From the NCBI GenBank assembly GCA_004552115.1, contig SFPH01000019.1, forward strand, positions 1 to 35,230: 35,230 bases of DNA. The letters are read 5' to 3'. Origin of the DNA: Bacteroidales bacterium (GTDB taxonomy: Bacteria; Bacteroidota; Bacteroidia; Bacteroidales; UBA932). The notes below the pieces were generated by a model. The model ran no database searches. It had not been told where the DNA came from and was given only the letters and a program-made list of their open reading frames with translations. Below are positions 1 through 9,364 of this stretch, in pieces. Numbering within the stretch: the stretch's first letter is position 1; the number at the start of each line of letters is the position of its first letter. The translations under genes and the position numbers were made by a program.

Positions 1-296
1 ATGAGCTGGTACTGGGCCCTTTTCAGGGTCCGGTCGCATGCAGCCGTATTCCGTTCGGCAGGGGAGTGTGCGGGACGGCGTGGAAGCGCAAGGAAAGCAT
101 TGTCGTCCCCGATGTTGAAAAGTTTCCCGGCCACATTGCCTGCAGCAGCCTGTCGCGCAGCGAAATAGTCGTTCCGATATTCCGGGAAGGCAAGGTCGTG
201 GCCGTTCTGGATATAGACAGCAAAGATCTGAATGCATTTGATGAAAACGACCGGGAGAGCCTTGAGGAGATAACGGGATTGATACATATTGATTAA
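1..296 (+). CDS. msrC: Free methionine-(R)-sulfoxide reductase (GAF domain), C-terminal part
   Basis: This gene runs in from the left edge; only the last 97 or so residues are visible, reading in frame from base 3. The visible part carries the family signature: GPFQGPVACSRIPFGRGVCG, then IACSSLSRSEIVVPI, then VLDIDS. These match fRMsr proteins, which are GAF-fold cytosolic enzymes that reduce free methionine-R-sulfoxide using thioredoxin. The three cysteines of the family (in VACSR, GVCGT and IACSS) are all present, so the active site appears intact. The gene ends with TAA at 294-296 and converges on the minus-strand gene that follows. The start and any regulation lie outside the window. Assignment to the family is firm; activity is inferred from motifs. 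Confidence 0.9.
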   Translation, partial: ELVLGPFQGPVACSRIPFGRGVCGTAWKRKESIVVPDVEKFPGHIACSSLSRSEIVVPIFREGKVVAVLDIDSKDLNAFDENDRESLEEITGLIHID

Positions 297-318
297 CCTT
301 CGAGGAGGATGGGCCATA

Positions 319-849
319 TCATTTCCATGGCCGCACCTCTTCCAGATAAAGTTCCAGGTCTCGTTCCTCCCTGGTATGTTCAGAGTACAGCTCCAGCATC
401 CGCTTCGGATCAGTCTCCAGAAGGACATCCTCCCGCTTGAATTTCTTCGCCAGGCGCATACCCTCTTCGCATAGTCTGACAAACTCATGCCTCAGCTCTC
501 CGCAGAAGCGGGAGTAACTGCCCCGGTCGGTGTCATTATACGCCCAGTTGCAGTCATCCTCAAGGATGCAGTACCTGGCAGCACAAAAGAGATACCGGAT
601 ACCTTCTCCAGAATTACCGGTCAGAATTTCAAATCTCGACATCTTCTCAAATGCCGTGACTGCTCTTCTTGCCAGATCAATGCTGATGATACCGTGACTC
701 CTGCGCTCTTCCTTGTGAATCTCTGCGATGTCCTCTATCAGGGAAGCCTGTGCTTCGCTCTTGAGCGAGGGCGTCATGAACAGCCTTGCATTCTCGTTGT
801 CGGTGACGTTTTCGGTCCATGCGACCAGCTGATACTTTCTTTCCATCAT
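319..849 (-). CDS. Hypothetical protein, 176 aa
   Basis: I do not recognise this family. The product is about 176 residues, charged and predicted mainly helical, with no signal peptide and no obvious membrane segment, so it is probably cytoplasmic. It has a few scattered cysteines (in LFCAARYC, DDCNW, RFCGEL, LCEEG) that do not form a clear zinc motif. The C-terminal end is rich in Glu and Arg. The gene starts with two consecutive ATG codons (849 or 846) and there is no clear Shine-Dalgarno sequence. It is monocistronic and converges with the sulfoxide reductase gene. A good Bacteroidetes-type promoter lies about 200 bp upstream on the same strand (1052-1082), which supports it being a real transcribed gene with a long leader. 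Confidence 0.6.
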   Translation of the reverse strand: MMERKYQLVAWTENVTDNENARLFMTPSLKSEAQASLIEDIAEIHKEERRSHGIISIDLARRAVTAFEKMSRFEILTGNSGEGIRYLFCAARYCILEDDCNWAYNDTDRGSYSRFCGELRHEFVRLCEEGMRLAKKFKREDVLLETDPKRMLELYSEHTREERDLELYLEEVRPWK

Positions 850-1051
850 GACATTAATGATTAAAGTTCCGCACTTGCGGGATCAATGGTTTGACAATGA
901 TCATTTCCGATGCGGCTGCCGATATGTCAAAGAACAACTGGCCGCTATGGTCAGAGAGGACGGGACACAATGCCCCCGTAATGGCCTTTGACAGCCGTCG
1001 GATATGTCTGATGGGATTGGTCGCCGGGAGATTTCGGCTTATTTGATGGTG

Positions 1052-1082
1052 CAAAGATACTCAAAACAGTTATATCTGCAAA
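1052..1082 (-). promoter_or_regulatory. Bacteroidetes-type promoter for the hypothetical gene
   Basis: On the minus strand, TTTG (1082-1079) is followed after 19 nt by TATCTTTG (1059-1052). This fits the Bacteroidetes housekeeping sigma consensus TTTG / TAnnTTTG. It would give a leader of about 200 nt before the ATG at 849. Confidence 0.65.
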
Positions 1083-1171
1083 GAAATTCAGCATATCGCC
1101 TGCTGATTCCATTTTTCGGGGAGTTGAGCCGTTTCAGCAGACAACAGGTGTATAGTTCCCAAAAAAATGCG

Positions 1172-1179
1172 TATTTTTG
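1172..1179 (+). promoter_or_regulatory. Probable -7 promoter box for the DUF308 gene
   Basis: TATTTTTG fits TAnnTTTG and lies 26 bp before the ATG at 1206. No good TTTG is seen at the expected upstream distance, so this is a weaker call than the minus-strand promoter. Confidence 0.45.
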
Positions 1180-1205
1180 TAAATTGTCAATAAAAATGTG
1201 TTGAA

Positions 1206-1838
1206 ATGATTACATTCGGATACAACAGCAAGTTCAGCAGCATTCTGCGTTCCCTGTCTGCCATCGCCATCGGACTTGTGATGGTGGTAAGCAACAATGC
1301 TACCGTGACGGTGGTCAGGATCATTGCGGCATTCCTTTTCGCTGCAGGCGTGGTCTCATTCATTTACGGATTTGTGAACAGAAAGAACGGTGCGATGGCC
1401 CTGATGTCCGTCAATGCGGCCGTGGATATCGTCATAGGCCTTCTGCTCTATCTATTCCCGACTGCGGTTGCCGGTGTCATTGTCACACTCATCGGCGTGG
1501 CCGTTCTCATTTTCGGCATTATCCAGCTCATTGTCCTGACCGGCACCATGTCTCTGGTGGGAATGGGAGGCTTTTCGCTGATACTCTGCATATTCGCCCT
1601 CATCGGTGGTATCACGTTGCTCTTCAACCCTTTCTCCGAGAGAGTGATGTCCCTTCTCGCCGGCATATTGCTGATAGTTTACGGCGTTTCGGACCTGATT
1701 TCAATGTTCAGGGTCATCAAGGCCAAGGAGGCATATGAGATCAAGTTCAGGGATGGACAGGAGCATTCCGATAATGATGATGACGATGTCCCGCCGTCGC
1801 TTGCAGGAGTGAAGGACGTGGAATATCATAAAGAATAG
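1206..1838 (+). CDS. DUF308 / HdeD-like inner-membrane protein
   Basis: The 210-residue product has about six closely spaced hydrophobic helices across residues 10-170 (for example LSAIAIGLVMVV, IIAAFLFAAGVVSFIYGF, VNAAVDIVIGLLLYLF, VIVTLIGVAVLIFGIIQLI, SLILCIFALIGGITLLF, LLAGILLIVYGVSDLI). This is the layout of the DUF308 family, which includes HdeD of acid resistance in E. coli. The role in Bacteroidetes is not established. The C-terminal tail (from about residue 175) is hydrophilic and includes an acidic run, DNDDDD, presumably cytoplasmic. The gene sits 42 bp upstream of dnaG on the same strand and may be co-transcribed with it. Confidence 0.85.
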   Translation: MITFGYNSKFSSILRSLSAIAIGLVMVVSNNATVTVVRIIAAFLFAAGVVSFIYGFVNRKNGAMALMSVNAAVDIVIGLLLYLFPTAVAGVIVTLIGVAVLIFGIIQLIVLTGTMSLVGMGGFSLILCIFALIGGITLLFNPFSERVMSLLAGILLIVYGVSDLISMFRVIKAKEAYEIKFRDGQEHSDNDDDDVPPSLAGVKDVEYHKE

Positions 1839-1880
1839 TTTAATTTCCGGACCCTCTGAAGAGCTCCGGCACCGATAAGG

Positions 1881-3971
1881 ATGATTCCTCAGGATACCGT
1901 AAACAAGATTCTCGATACGGCCCAGATAGTCGAGGTCGTGAGTGATTTCGTCTCCCTCAAGCGCAGGGGGGCGAATTACGTCGCCTGCTGTCCGTTCCAT
2001 AACGAGAAGACTCCGTCGTTTTCTGTATCTCCCACCAAGGGAATCTATCATTGCTTCGGCTGCGGAAAGACCGGCTCGGCCGTCCGTTTCGTGATGGAGC
2101 ACGAGTCGATGAGCTATGTCGAGGCATTGAAATATCTGGCTAAGAAATACGGCATCGAGGTCAGGGAGAAGGAGGAGACGCCGGAGGAGATAGCATCCAG
2201 GCAGAGGCGCGAGAGCCTGATGCTCGTCCTGGATTACACGGAGAGATTCTTTCAGGAGAGCCTGAGGACCCAGGAGGGCAGAAACCTCGGATACGCATAT
2301 TTCAAGAGCCGAGGACTGGAAGACTCCACCATCGAGAAATACGGCCTGGGCTGGTCTCCGATGAAGGGGACCGCACTTTGCGAAAAGGCCGTTGAGGATG
2401 GCTACAAGCCTGAATATCTGGTCGCTACGGGAGTATGCATCCAGAAGGATGACGGTACGCTGGCGGACAAATTCAGGGAGAGGGCTATGTTCCCGATTCA
2501 TACTGTCAGCGGGAGAATCATCGGCTTCGGAGGCCGCACCCTGCGCTCCGACTACAAGGAGAGGAATATCGGCAAGTATGTCAATTCTCCCCAGACTGAG
2601 GTATATGACAAGAAGACAACTCTTTACGGAATATATTTCGCCAAGAGCGAGATCGCGCGCAGGGACAGGTGCATACTGGTGGAGGGATATCTCGACGTGC
2701 TGTCCATGCATCAGCTCGGAATCACCAATGTGGTGGCATCCAGCGGCACATCCCTGACAGTGGAGCAGGTCAGCCTGATACGCAAGTTCACGGAGAACGT
2801 CACGATAATGTATGACGGCGATGCCGCCGGAATCCACGCCGCCGAAAGGGGAATCGGGCTCTGCCTCAAGGGCGGGCTCAATGTCAGGGTAGTCCTCATT
2901 CCGGACGGGGATGACCCGGACTCATTCGCCAGGAAACATACTCTGGAGGAGGTCAAGTCCTTCATTGAGGAAAACGAGAGGGACTTCATTTCCTGCCGGA
3001 CCGACCAGCTTATCGGCGATGCCGGCAGCGATCCTGTCAGACGCTCGAATCTGGTCAATGAAATCGCCGGCACGCTGGCCCTCATTCCTGACCAGGTCAA
3101 GAGAGCCATGTACGTGCAGGACGTCAGCACTAAGTTCAACATTGACGAGAGCCTGGTCTATTCGAAGATCAATGATGCCGTGAGGGCGATGCGGGAGGAG
3201 GAAAGAAAGGAGGAAATGCGGCGTCAGAGAGCATTGGAGGCAGGCTCGCAGGCCTCCGCTGAAGGAGGCATTGAGGATGGCGCGCAGCCGGCCGGCGGAG
3301 ACGTGAACAATACAGGAGGGGATGCCGGGCAGGACCGGGACTTCAATCTCTCCGGAAATGCCGGAGGCGCAGCCCCGAAGCCGGAACCGCTTTACGAGGA
3401 CCCTCTGCTTCTTCCGTCAGAGAAGGAACTTGCCGGGTTGATTCTCAATCATGGAATGTCGGAACTTGAGTTCGAGACGGATTCGGAATATTATGACCCG
3501 GAGGGCTTCGTGACCGTGGCTGACTTCATCCGGGATGCACTGGAGGTTGACGGCCATCAGTTCAGCAATTCCATAATGAGGAAGATATATGACGAGTATT
3601 TCGACCTTTATGACAGCAGTCCGGATATGACTCAGGAAGACATTGTCAGGACAATCCTGAACGGCGAGGATACCCGTCTGGCCGACGAGGCGGCATCGAT
3701 GCTCTCAATGAGGCACGAACTCACCGTGAAGGATCTTCTCAACTCGATGACTGCCACATCCTCATTCCTCGTGCGGACGGTCCCGAAGGCCATTCTCGTC
3801 TATAAGCTCCTGAGGGTGAAGAAGCAGGAACTTGAACTTGCAGCTGCCCTCCAGAAACTCAGGAGGCAGGGCGGAGACAATATCAAGGAACAGTTCGGGA
3901 TCCTCCAGCAGGTTCAGAAGGTGAATATGATGAGAAAGAATATTTCCGAGCGTCTCGGAAGGGTACAGTAA
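1881..3971 (+). CDS. dnaG: DNA primase
   Basis: DnaG synthesises RNA primers for Okazaki fragments at the replication fork together with the DnaB helicase. The 696-residue product shows the full architecture. The N-terminal CHC2-type zinc finger has C37, H40, C58 and C61 (CPFH and CFGC). The catalytic core includes FGGRTL, and the Toprim fold carries metal-binding acidic motifs EGYLDV, YDGDAAG and [10 protein letters not shown] Gly/Ala/Asp-rich low-complexity linker at about residues 440-500 precedes the C-terminal domain, which in this family contacts DnaB. The length is slightly above the usual 600-660 because of that linker. The ATG at 1881 is preceded by AAGG. No frame problems are seen. 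Confidence 0.97.
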   Translation: MIPQDTVNKILDTAQIVEVVSDFVSLKRRGANYVACCPFHNEKTPSFSVSPTKGIYHCFGCGKTGSAVRFVMEHESMSYVEALKYLAKKYGIEVREKEETPEEIASRQRRESLMLVLDYTERFFQESLRTQEGRNLGYAYFKSRGLEDSTIEKYGLGWSPMKGTALCEKAVEDGYKPEYLVATGVCIQKDDGTLADKFRERAMFPIHTVSGRIIGFGGRTLRSDYKERNIGKYVNSPQTEVYDKKTTLYGIYFAKSEIARRDRCILVEGYLDVLSMHQLGITNVVASSGTSLTVEQVSLIRKFTENVTIMYDGDAAGIHAAERGIGLCLKGGLNVRVVLIPDGDDPDSFARKHTLEEVKSFIEENERDFISCRTDQLIGDAGSDPVRRSNLVNEIAGTLALIPDQVKRAMYVQDVSTKFNIDESLVYSKINDAVRAMREEERKEEMRRQRALEAGSQASAEGGIEDGAQPAGGDVNNTGGDAGQDRDFNLSGNAGGAAPKPEPLYEDPLLLPSEKELAGLILNHGMSELEFETDSEYYDPEGFVTVADFIRDALEVDGHQFSNSIMRKIYDEYFDLYDSSPDMTQEDIVRTILNGEDTRLADEAASMLSMRHELTVKDLLNSMTATSSFLVRTVPKAILVYKLLRVKKQELELAAALQKLRRQGGDNIKEQFGILQQVQKVNMMRKNISERLGRVQ

Positions 3972-3996
3972 AAATGAAATAAATGATTTATTGAAT

Positions 3997-6174
3997 ATGG
4001 ATAAGAAATTCAAAAGAACACTTGTGACCAGTGCGCTGCCTTATGCCAACGGCCCTGTCCACATCGGCCATCTCGCCGGTGTCTATGTGCCTGCGGATAT
4101 CTACGTCAGATATCTCAGGATGAGGGGAGAGGATGTGCTCTATGTATGCGGCAGCGACGAACACGGTGTGCCGATCACGATCAAGGCCCGTCAGCAGGGC
4201 TGCTCTCCGCAGGATATTGTGGACAAGTATCACAAGATTATCAAGGACTCTTTCTCGGGCCTCGGTATCAATTTCGACATTTACGGGCGTACCAGCTCGG
4301 AGGTGCATGAGAAGAATGCCTCGGACTTCTTCCGCAAGCTCTATGACGAGGGCAAGTTCATCACCAGGGAGTCGGAGCAGTACTACGACCCGGAGGCTAA
4401 GACTTTCCTCGCTGACAGGTACATAGTCGGCACCTGCCCTAAATGCGGGGCTGAGGGAGCCTATGGGGACCAGTGCGAGAAATGCGGCAGCACTCTCAGC
4501 CCGGAAGAACTCATCAATCCGAAGTCCAAGCTCAGCGGAGCGGAACCCGTGAAGAAAAAGACTTCCCACTGGTATCTCCCGCTTGATCAGTATGAGAAAT
4601 GGCTGAGCGAGTGGATTCTGGAGGACCACAAGGAGTGGAGGAGCAATGTCTATGGACAGTGCAAGAGCTGGATTGACGGCGGTCTCCAGCCGCGCGCCGT
4701 ATCCCGCGACCTGGACTGGGGCGTCCCTGTGCCGGTGGAAGGTGCCGAGGGCAAGGTGCTCTACGTGTGGTTCGATGCTCCGATCGGCTATATTTCCAAT
4801 ACCAGGGAACTTCTTCCGGAGAGCTGGGACAAATGGTGGAAGAGTGCGGACACGAAGCTCGTCCACTTCATCGGAAAGGACAATATCGTGTTTCACTGCA
4901 TCGTCTTCCCTTCAATGCTGAAGGCCTATGGAGACGGCTACATCCTCCCGGACAATGTCCCTGCCAATGAGTTCCTCAACCTCGAGGGAGACAAGATTTC
5001 CACTTCCCGCAACTGGGCGGTATGGGCTCACGAATTCCTCAACGAGTTCCCGGGCAAGCAGGATGTGATGAGGTATGTCCTCACTGCCAATGCCCCGGAG
5101 ACCAAGGACAATGATTTCAGCTGGAAGGATTTCCAGGCGCGCAACAACAGCGAGCTCGTGGCCATATTCGGCAACTTCGTGAACAGGGCTGTTGTCCTGA
5201 CCCACAAATATTTCGGCGGCAAGGTTCCTGCCTGCGGCAATCTCCTCGACATTGACAGGGAGGCTCTGGCGGAGATTCCTGCACTCAGGGCTTCCCTTGA
5301 AAGGAACATAGAGGGATATCATTTCCGCGAGGCCCTGAAGGATGCAATGTCGATTGCCCGTGTCGGCAACAAGTACATTTCCGATACCGAACCTTGGAAG
5401 GTGGCCAAGACTGACCTGGACCGTACCGGCACCATTCTCAATGTCTGCCTTCAGATCTGCGCCGACCTGGCCATCGCATTCGAGCCGTTCACCCCGTTCG
5501 CTGCGGAGAAGCTCCGCAATATGCTGGGAGTCGGTATCAATGCCGGATTTGACCACCGCAAGGGCGAGCAGGAGACTGTCAATACATACAGGCCAGGCGA
5601 GGGATCTGCCCTCCATACAGTGTCATCTGCAGATGGCCTTCCTTCCTGCGGAGTCTGTCTTGACTGGTCGCATCTCGGAGAAACTGACCTTCTTCCTGCC
5701 GGCCACCAGCTGAACCAGCCGGAGCTCCTCTTCGCCAAGATTGAGGATGAGGCAATCAATGCCCAGCTTGCCCGCCTTGATGCCATCAGGGCAGAGCGCG
5801 AGGCTGCCGCGAAGGCTGAGGCCGCCAAGGTTGTGGCACCTCAGAAGGCTGAATGCACTTTCGAGGACTTCGAGAAGATGGATATCCGCACGGCCACCGT
5901 GCTTGAGGCCGAGCGTGTTCCCAAGACGGACAAGCTGCTGAAGCTGACCATCGACACCGGCATTGACAAGCGTACGATCGTCTCCGGCATCGCCGAGTTC
6001 TATTCTCCTGAGGATATGGTCGGGAAGCAGATCTGCATTCTCGCCAACCTTGCCCCGAGGAAGATCCGCGGAATAGAGTCGAAGGGAATGATTCTCATGG
6101 CACGTCAGGGAGACGGAAAGATGAGGTTCATCACCCCTGCGGAGGCTCTGCTCAACGGAGCCGAGATAGGATAG
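3997..6174 (+). CDS. metG: Methionyl-tRNA synthetase, long form with C-terminal tRNA-binding domain
   Basis: This cytosolic class I aminoacyl-tRNA synthetase charges tRNA(Met). The 725-residue product has the HIGH motif as HIGH in PVHIGHL near residue 20. A zinc knuckle with two CxxC pairs (CPKC, CEKC) lies around residues 144-165, and the KMSKS loop is present in the variant form KISTS. The C-terminal ~100 residues (from [14 protein letters not shown]) form an EMAPII/Trbp111-like tRNA-binding and dimerisation domain. I chose ATG 3997 over an upstream in-frame TTG at 3991, because homologous proteins start just before the TSALPYANG block. Between the anticodon domain and PAGHQL there is a stretch of about 40 residues, including [17 protein letters not shown], that looks like a lineage insertion. 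The gene is 25 bp after dnaG and ends before a strong terminator. Confidence 0.97.
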   Translation: MDKKFKRTLVTSALPYANGPVHIGHLAGVYVPADIYVRYLRMRGEDVLYVCGSDEHGVPITIKARQQGCSPQDIVDKYHKIIKDSFSGLGINFDIYGRTSSEVHEKNASDFFRKLYDEGKFITRESEQYYDPEAKTFLADRYIVGTCPKCGAEGAYGDQCEKCGSTLSPEELINPKSKLSGAEPVKKKTSHWYLPLDQYEKWLSEWILEDHKEWRSNVYGQCKSWIDGGLQPRAVSRDLDWGVPVPVEGAEGKVLYVWFDAPIGYISNTRELLPESWDKWWKSADTKLVHFIGKDNIVFHCIVFPSMLKAYGDGYILPDNVPANEFLNLEGDKISTSRNWAVWAHEFLNEFPGKQDVMRYVLTANAPETKDNDFSWKDFQARNNSELVAIFGNFVNRAVVLTHKYFGGKVPACGNLLDIDREALAEIPALRASLERNIEGYHFREALKDAMSIARVGNKYISDTEPWKVAKTDLDRTGTILNVCLQICADLAIAFEPFTPFAAEKLRNMLGVGINAGFDHRKGEQETVNTYRPGEGSALHTVSSADGLPSCGVCLDWSHLGETDLLPAGHQLNQPELLFAKIEDEAINAQLARLDAIRAEREAAAKAEAAKVVAPQKAECTFEDFEKMDIRTATVLEAERVPKTDKLLKLTIDTGIDKRTIVSGIAEFYSPEDMVGKQICILANLAPRKIRGIESKGMILMARQGDGKMRFITPAEALLNGAEIG

Positions 6175-6203
6175 CATTCACGGCCTGAGCCGAATGTCAC
6201 GAA

Positions 6204-6229
6204 AAAGGGTGGCCCGGTGGCCACCCTTT
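6204..6229. terminator. Bidirectional terminator between metG and the surface-protein operon
   Basis: A perfect 11-bp stem (AAAGGGTGGCC / GGCCACCCTTT) encloses a CGGT loop. It lies 30 bp after the metG stop and 6 bp after the end of the convergent gene. An A-tract at 6202-6206 supplies the U-run for minus-strand transcripts, and TTT follows on the plus strand. Confidence 0.85.
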
Positions 6230-6234
6230 CTGCG

Positions 6235-7836
6235 TCAATATTCCAGCCGGATATCATCGATCCACATCCTGGAGTCGGCGCTGCCGGTGAAATAGTCTCC
6301 CAGCATGCTCGATGCGCAGGACACTATGATGTGTGTAGGCTTTCTGGATCTGGTGGCATATTCGAGAGGTATTTCAACCTTGGTCCACTGGTCATAATCC
6401 CTGTCTGCCACGAAGGTGCCGTAGGCGATGACATTTTCTCCCTTAGGGTCGAAGAATGTGCTCTTGTCGGTAGTGTTGAGCTCCACAGGGGATTCCTCTG
6501 AACCGCCGTATTTGTGGTAGTCCCAGTCACCGAGAGCCACCCAGATGTTTCCTCTGTCGCGGTCGCCCACCTTTACGGGGTCATTGTCCGGCTTGTCTCC
6601 GTAGGTTTTCTCAGTGATGACTCCGGCCCTGTACTTTATCCAGGCGGTGAGTTTCTGAGGCCTGTGGGTGAACGGCCTTCCCATGCGGACTACGCCTCCG
6701 GTAGTGCCCAGCGTCTTGTAGTATTCTCCGGAGAAGACATTGCCTGCGGCGAATTTGATGACTACGTATGCTGATGCCATAAGCAGGGAACTCTGCCCCT
6801 CTGCCGCATCATCTGTGCAAGGCATCGTAATCGTGTAGCTGGAGCCTACAGTTGTTGAACCTTTGTTTCCGCTGCCCCACCACTTGGTCTGCAATTCGGA
6901 TTCCGTTGAATGAGGGTCGAAGAACGAGTAGTACTTGTCGGATTCGGCATTGGACCAGGTCTCGAAGCCGGAATTCGGCAACTGTCTTTCGCTCTCGGTG
7001 GTAAATGTCTGAACCTCAGTTTCTTCAGTCCCGCTGAAAGCTTTGCATTCGTAAGTTGTTTCAGGCTTGAGGCCGTCAGCTCCTGCCGAGAACTGGCCTC
7101 CGTTCTGAGAGTCCGGGCTTATGGTCTGCCACTCTTCGGTGCCGGATTCCCTCAGCCTGAAGCCGTTGTCATTGCCGGCGATTCCTTCCGCGGTCAGCCA
7201 GACAATCTTTGTCCACGGATCGATTCTGAGCATTCTGACAGTGGTCGAGCTCCGCTCTACGTAGATGGTCCAATGCTCTTTCACGCTGTGGTAGGCCACC
7301 TGTATGGTCTGCTCGTCGCTGAAATCCCTGATTGCGGAAGGGTCCGGGGTATAGGTCGTGATGTCTTTCGGGCCGAGCTTGCAGCTGGTGATCGAAAGAT
7401 TTGTCACGTCCGCAGCCGAGGCCACTTTCACTACAACCCTTTTATTCTCGAAGTCCACCGCGCTTTCACCTACCTGGTAAGGCATTGTGAACCAACGCTC
7501 TATTGGCTGCGTGGCCTCGATTCTCCAGTCGTAGTCGGCGTAAGTGGTGAGCGTCAGCTTGAGAGGTTTGGTGAGATCCCTGGCACCGCAGATATCCCAG
7601 GACGGCTTGACTTCAGGAACATTGAATCCGATGTTCCTGATCTGCACGTTCCTGATGTCCGCAGTCTCTTCCAGCGTGATGCTGACCACCCGCTTCAGAC
7701 TGTTGATTTCCACGGAACTGGCCCCCTCCACCTCCATTGATGTGATGGACGCCTCAATGACAGGATAGGGCAGGTCGTTGTGGATGCAGGACGCCATGAC
7801 CGCCACTGCCGACAGAATGGAAATGATTCTTCTCAT
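6235..7836 (-). CDS. PCMD-domain surface lipoprotein
   Basis: The 533-residue product begins with a lipoprotein signal peptide ending at C17 (AVMASC). It continues with Ig/FN3-like beta-rich segments and ends in a C-terminal PCMD domain (putative carbohydrate metabolism domain). This domain runs from about residue 290 (NSGFETW) to the end (WIDDIRLEY) and is expected to form a jelly-roll like a carbohydrate-binding module. Its block KWWGSGNKGSTTVGSSY is nearly identical to the one in the lipoprotein encoded at 9365-11182, so the two are paralogues. The ATG lies 3 bp after the stop of the upstream beta-barrel frame, which puts it last in the operon. A carbohydrate-binding or adhesive role at the cell surface is inferred; no catalytic residues can be named. 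Confidence 0.85.
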   Translation of the reverse strand: MRRIISILSAVAVMASCIHNDLPYPVIEASITSMEVEGASSVEINSLKRVVSITLEETADIRNVQIRNIGFNVPEVKPSWDICGARDLTKPLKLTLTTYADYDWRIEATQPIERWFTMPYQVGESAVDFENKRVVVKVASAADVTNLSITSCKLGPKDITTYTPDPSAIRDFSDEQTIQVAYHSVKEHWTIYVERSSTTVRMLRIDPWTKIVWLTAEGIAGNDNGFRLRESGTEEWQTISPDSQNGGQFSAGADGLKPETTYECKAFSGTEETEVQTFTTESERQLPNSGFETWSNAESDKYYSFFDPHSTESELQTKWWGSGNKGSTTVGSSYTITMPCTDDAAEGQSSLLMASAYVVIKFAAGNVFSGEYYKTLGTTGGVVRMGRPFTHRPQKLTAWIKYRAGVITEKTYGDKPDNDPVKVGDRDRGNIWVALGDWDYHKYGGSEESPVELNTTDKSTFFDPKGENVIAYGTFVADRDYDQWTKVEIPLEYATRSRKPTHIIVSCASSMLGDYFTGSADSRMWIDDIRLEY

Positions 7837-7839
7837 ACT

Positions 7840-8148
7840 CTATATGTGAATGGTGAGGCCAATGCGTATGTCAGTGATATCCATATAGAACCGGGCATTT
7901 GCAGCTGCTCTTCTGCCTGTGATTCTGCCGTCTTCCATACATCTTATGTTGGTATAGTTCAGGCCTCCGAAACCGATGCTGACATTGAGGCTTACATTGT
8001 TCATCGCGAACACCTCGAGACCCGGATGCAGGCTCAGGTTGAGCTTGTCGGAGAGGTTGTAGGCCTTTAAGCCGGTATCCCCATAGGAGAATGTCGTCCT
8101 GCCATGCGTGTAGGCAAGCTGGACATCATTGAAAAGCCCGGAGACCGA
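7840..8148 (-). pseudogene. C-terminal part of the frame-broken beta-barrel protein
   Basis: Reading the minus strand one base out of phase with the upstream 8126-8608 frame gives about 98 clean residues. They start near SGLFNDVQLAYTHG and end in RIGLTIHI with TAG at 7842-7840. The stretch has alternating hydrophobic residues as in outer-membrane beta-strands. It aligns with the C-terminal half of the neighbouring 249-aa paralogue (SGLFNDVQLAYTHG against RFAMFTESQLSFGYG). It has no start codon of its own near the beginning and no gap to the next gene. It is therefore best read as the second half of one gene spanning 7840-8608. The break needs a one-base excess (or two missing bases) around 8140-8150. 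It could be a sequencing error or a real mutation. Confidence 0.7.
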
Positions 8149-8608
8149 GGTATGCCCTGTAGAATATGGCCGTCTGGTAAGTGTTTCCGCTTGCCCTGAT
8201 GCGGCTCACATTCAATGTCAGATCCTCGCTCAGAAGGCTCAGGTCGGCGTCCGAGATATTGCCGGAAGAGGTGGAATACTTGAACCTCATTCCGATGACC
8301 TTGTTGTCCCTGACGGCGTAGGCTATGGTCGGCACAACGCTGAATGTCTTGGCGTAGGCATTGCAGTTCTGCAGCAGCATCAGGTAGTCGCTGTTGTTGC
8401 TGTCGATGTCAAGGTATGAGAAAGAAACTCCCAAACCGACTTCTCCCTTGCCGATGAACAGTCTCTGCGCCAGCCTTCTGCCGTTCGAACTTGTATCGCT
8501 GACGCTCATCGGGACACCCATCACCCGGGGCTCCCTGTTCCGGTCCCTGGCCGACAGATCTGTCGCGAGAGGGAGAATTGCGATCAATATTGCCAGAATC
8601 TTCCTCAT
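8126..8608 (-). CDS. Outer-membrane beta-barrel-like protein, N-terminal part (frame-broken)
   Basis: This frame encodes 160 residues with a cleavable signal peptide (IAILPLATDLSA). Amphipathic strands typical of small outer-membrane barrels follow, such as GEVGLGVSFSYLDI and KVIGMRFKYS. It is paralogous to the 249-aa product of the preceding gene, which shares the pattern xGxGMRxxY and YRAYLGL / RNYIPLG. It stops at TGA 8128-8126 after a four-residue tail (RAFQ) with no counterpart in the paralogue. The missing C-terminal half is found in the next frame down to 7840. The ATG at 8608 follows the upstream stop after only 3 bp. The product as written would lack about half the barrel and probably would not fold. 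Confidence 0.75.
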   Translation of the reverse strand: MRKILAILIAILPLATDLSARDRNREPRVMGVPMSVSDTSSNGRRLAQRLFIGKGEVGLGVSFSYLDIDSNNSDYLMLLQNCNAYAKTFSVVPTIAYAVRDNKVIGMRFKYSTSSGNISDADLSLLSEDLTLNVSRIRASGNTYQTAIFYRAYLGLRAFQ

Positions 8609-8611
8609 ATG

Positions 8612-9361
8612 CTATAGATAATAATATAGTCCGAAACCCACTGTGAGCACGTTGATCCTGAAGTTGATCGCCGTGGAGTTCCGGCTGCCGTAGTAAACCT
8701 GGTTCTTCGTCTGCTCGACGTGATTTATGCTCAGTCCGAGCATCTTCACGCTCAGCTCGATGGCGAAATGCTCGTCGGCGAACGCCATCAGTCCCGGGCA
8801 GAGATTGATGCTGAGATTGGTGATGTCATCGTAGGCTCCCTGAGGATACTGGAGATTGCCGTTCATCACCTTTGCCTGTCCGTAACCGAACGAGAGCTGG
8901 GACTCGGTGAACATTGCGAAACGCTTCGAATCTCCGAGCGGAATGTAGTTCCTGAGGATAAACTTGGCGTTTATCATCTGCTTGATCCAGTGGTAATCCT
9001 TTACATCCAGCGAAACATCCTCGATATCGACGTGCGCGTCGTCGAGCTTGAGCATATTGCGGCCGTACTCCACCCTCATGCCTATTCCCATATTGTTCCT
9101 CACCATGTAGCAGAACGCAGGGCTGACATTGACTCCGTAACCCGTGGAGTTGATGTCCTCGATGATGAGGAGGTTGTAATCCTCGTTGTTGTGGAATGAA
9201 TAGCTGGCTGTTCCGCCTGCCATCCAGGTACCCTTCTTGACGAAGCTTCCTGAATTCGACATGCTGTAGCCTCTGTCATAACGCTGGGCCCCCGCCCCGA
9301 GGGCAAGGACCGTCAGCGATATGATACTGAGCGTAGTTTTGAGTAGAGTATTGCCGCGCAT
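8612..9361 (-). CDS. Small outer-membrane beta-barrel protein
   Basis: The product is 249 residues with a cleavable signal peptide (ISLTVLALGAGAQ). It has a series of alternating hydrophobic/polar strands ending in a terminal aromatic strand (VLTVGFGLYYYL), typical of an 8- to 10-strand outer-membrane barrel. It contains repeated glycine-rich turns such as GGTASYSFHNNEDY and GIGMRVEYG. The exact family is not certain; a general outer-membrane beta-barrel domain is the safest name. It overlaps nothing, starts 3 bp after the upstream DUF4493-PCMD stop and is followed 3 bp later by its paralogue. Its place between two PCMD lipoproteins suggests it helps present or anchor them in the outer membrane; that is inference. 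Confidence 0.8.
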   Translation of the reverse strand: MRGNTLLKTTLSIISLTVLALGAGAQRYDRGYSMSNSGSFVKKGTWMAGGTASYSFHNNEDYNLLIIEDINSTGYGVNVSPAFCYMVRNNMGIGMRVEYGRNMLKLDDAHVDIEDVSLDVKDYHWIKQMINAKFILRNYIPLGDSKRFAMFTESQLSFGYGQAKVMNGNLQYPQGAYDDITNLSINLCPGLMAFADEHFAIELSVKMLGLSINHVEQTKNQVYYGSRNSTAINFRINVLTVGFGLYYYL

Positions 9362-9364
9362 ATG

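Larger units (their letters stand above)
850..1205. other. Intergenic region with divergent promoters, no gene seen
   Basis: This 356-bp stretch separates the minus-strand hypothetical gene from the plus-strand DUF308 gene. Short open frames exist on both strands but show no family resemblance. It holds one promoter-like site for each flanking gene (1052-1082 minus, 1172-1179 plus). Confidence 0.5.

Noticed and set aside
854..1054. 66-codon open frame upstream of the hypothetical gene
   Set aside because: It lies in the leader after the minus-strand promoter but has no recognisable family or start signal; it may be untranslated leader.
1701..2837. 378-codon open frame antisense to dnaG
   Set aside because: It overlaps dnaG fully, has no domain resemblance, and the sense frame has all primase motifs.
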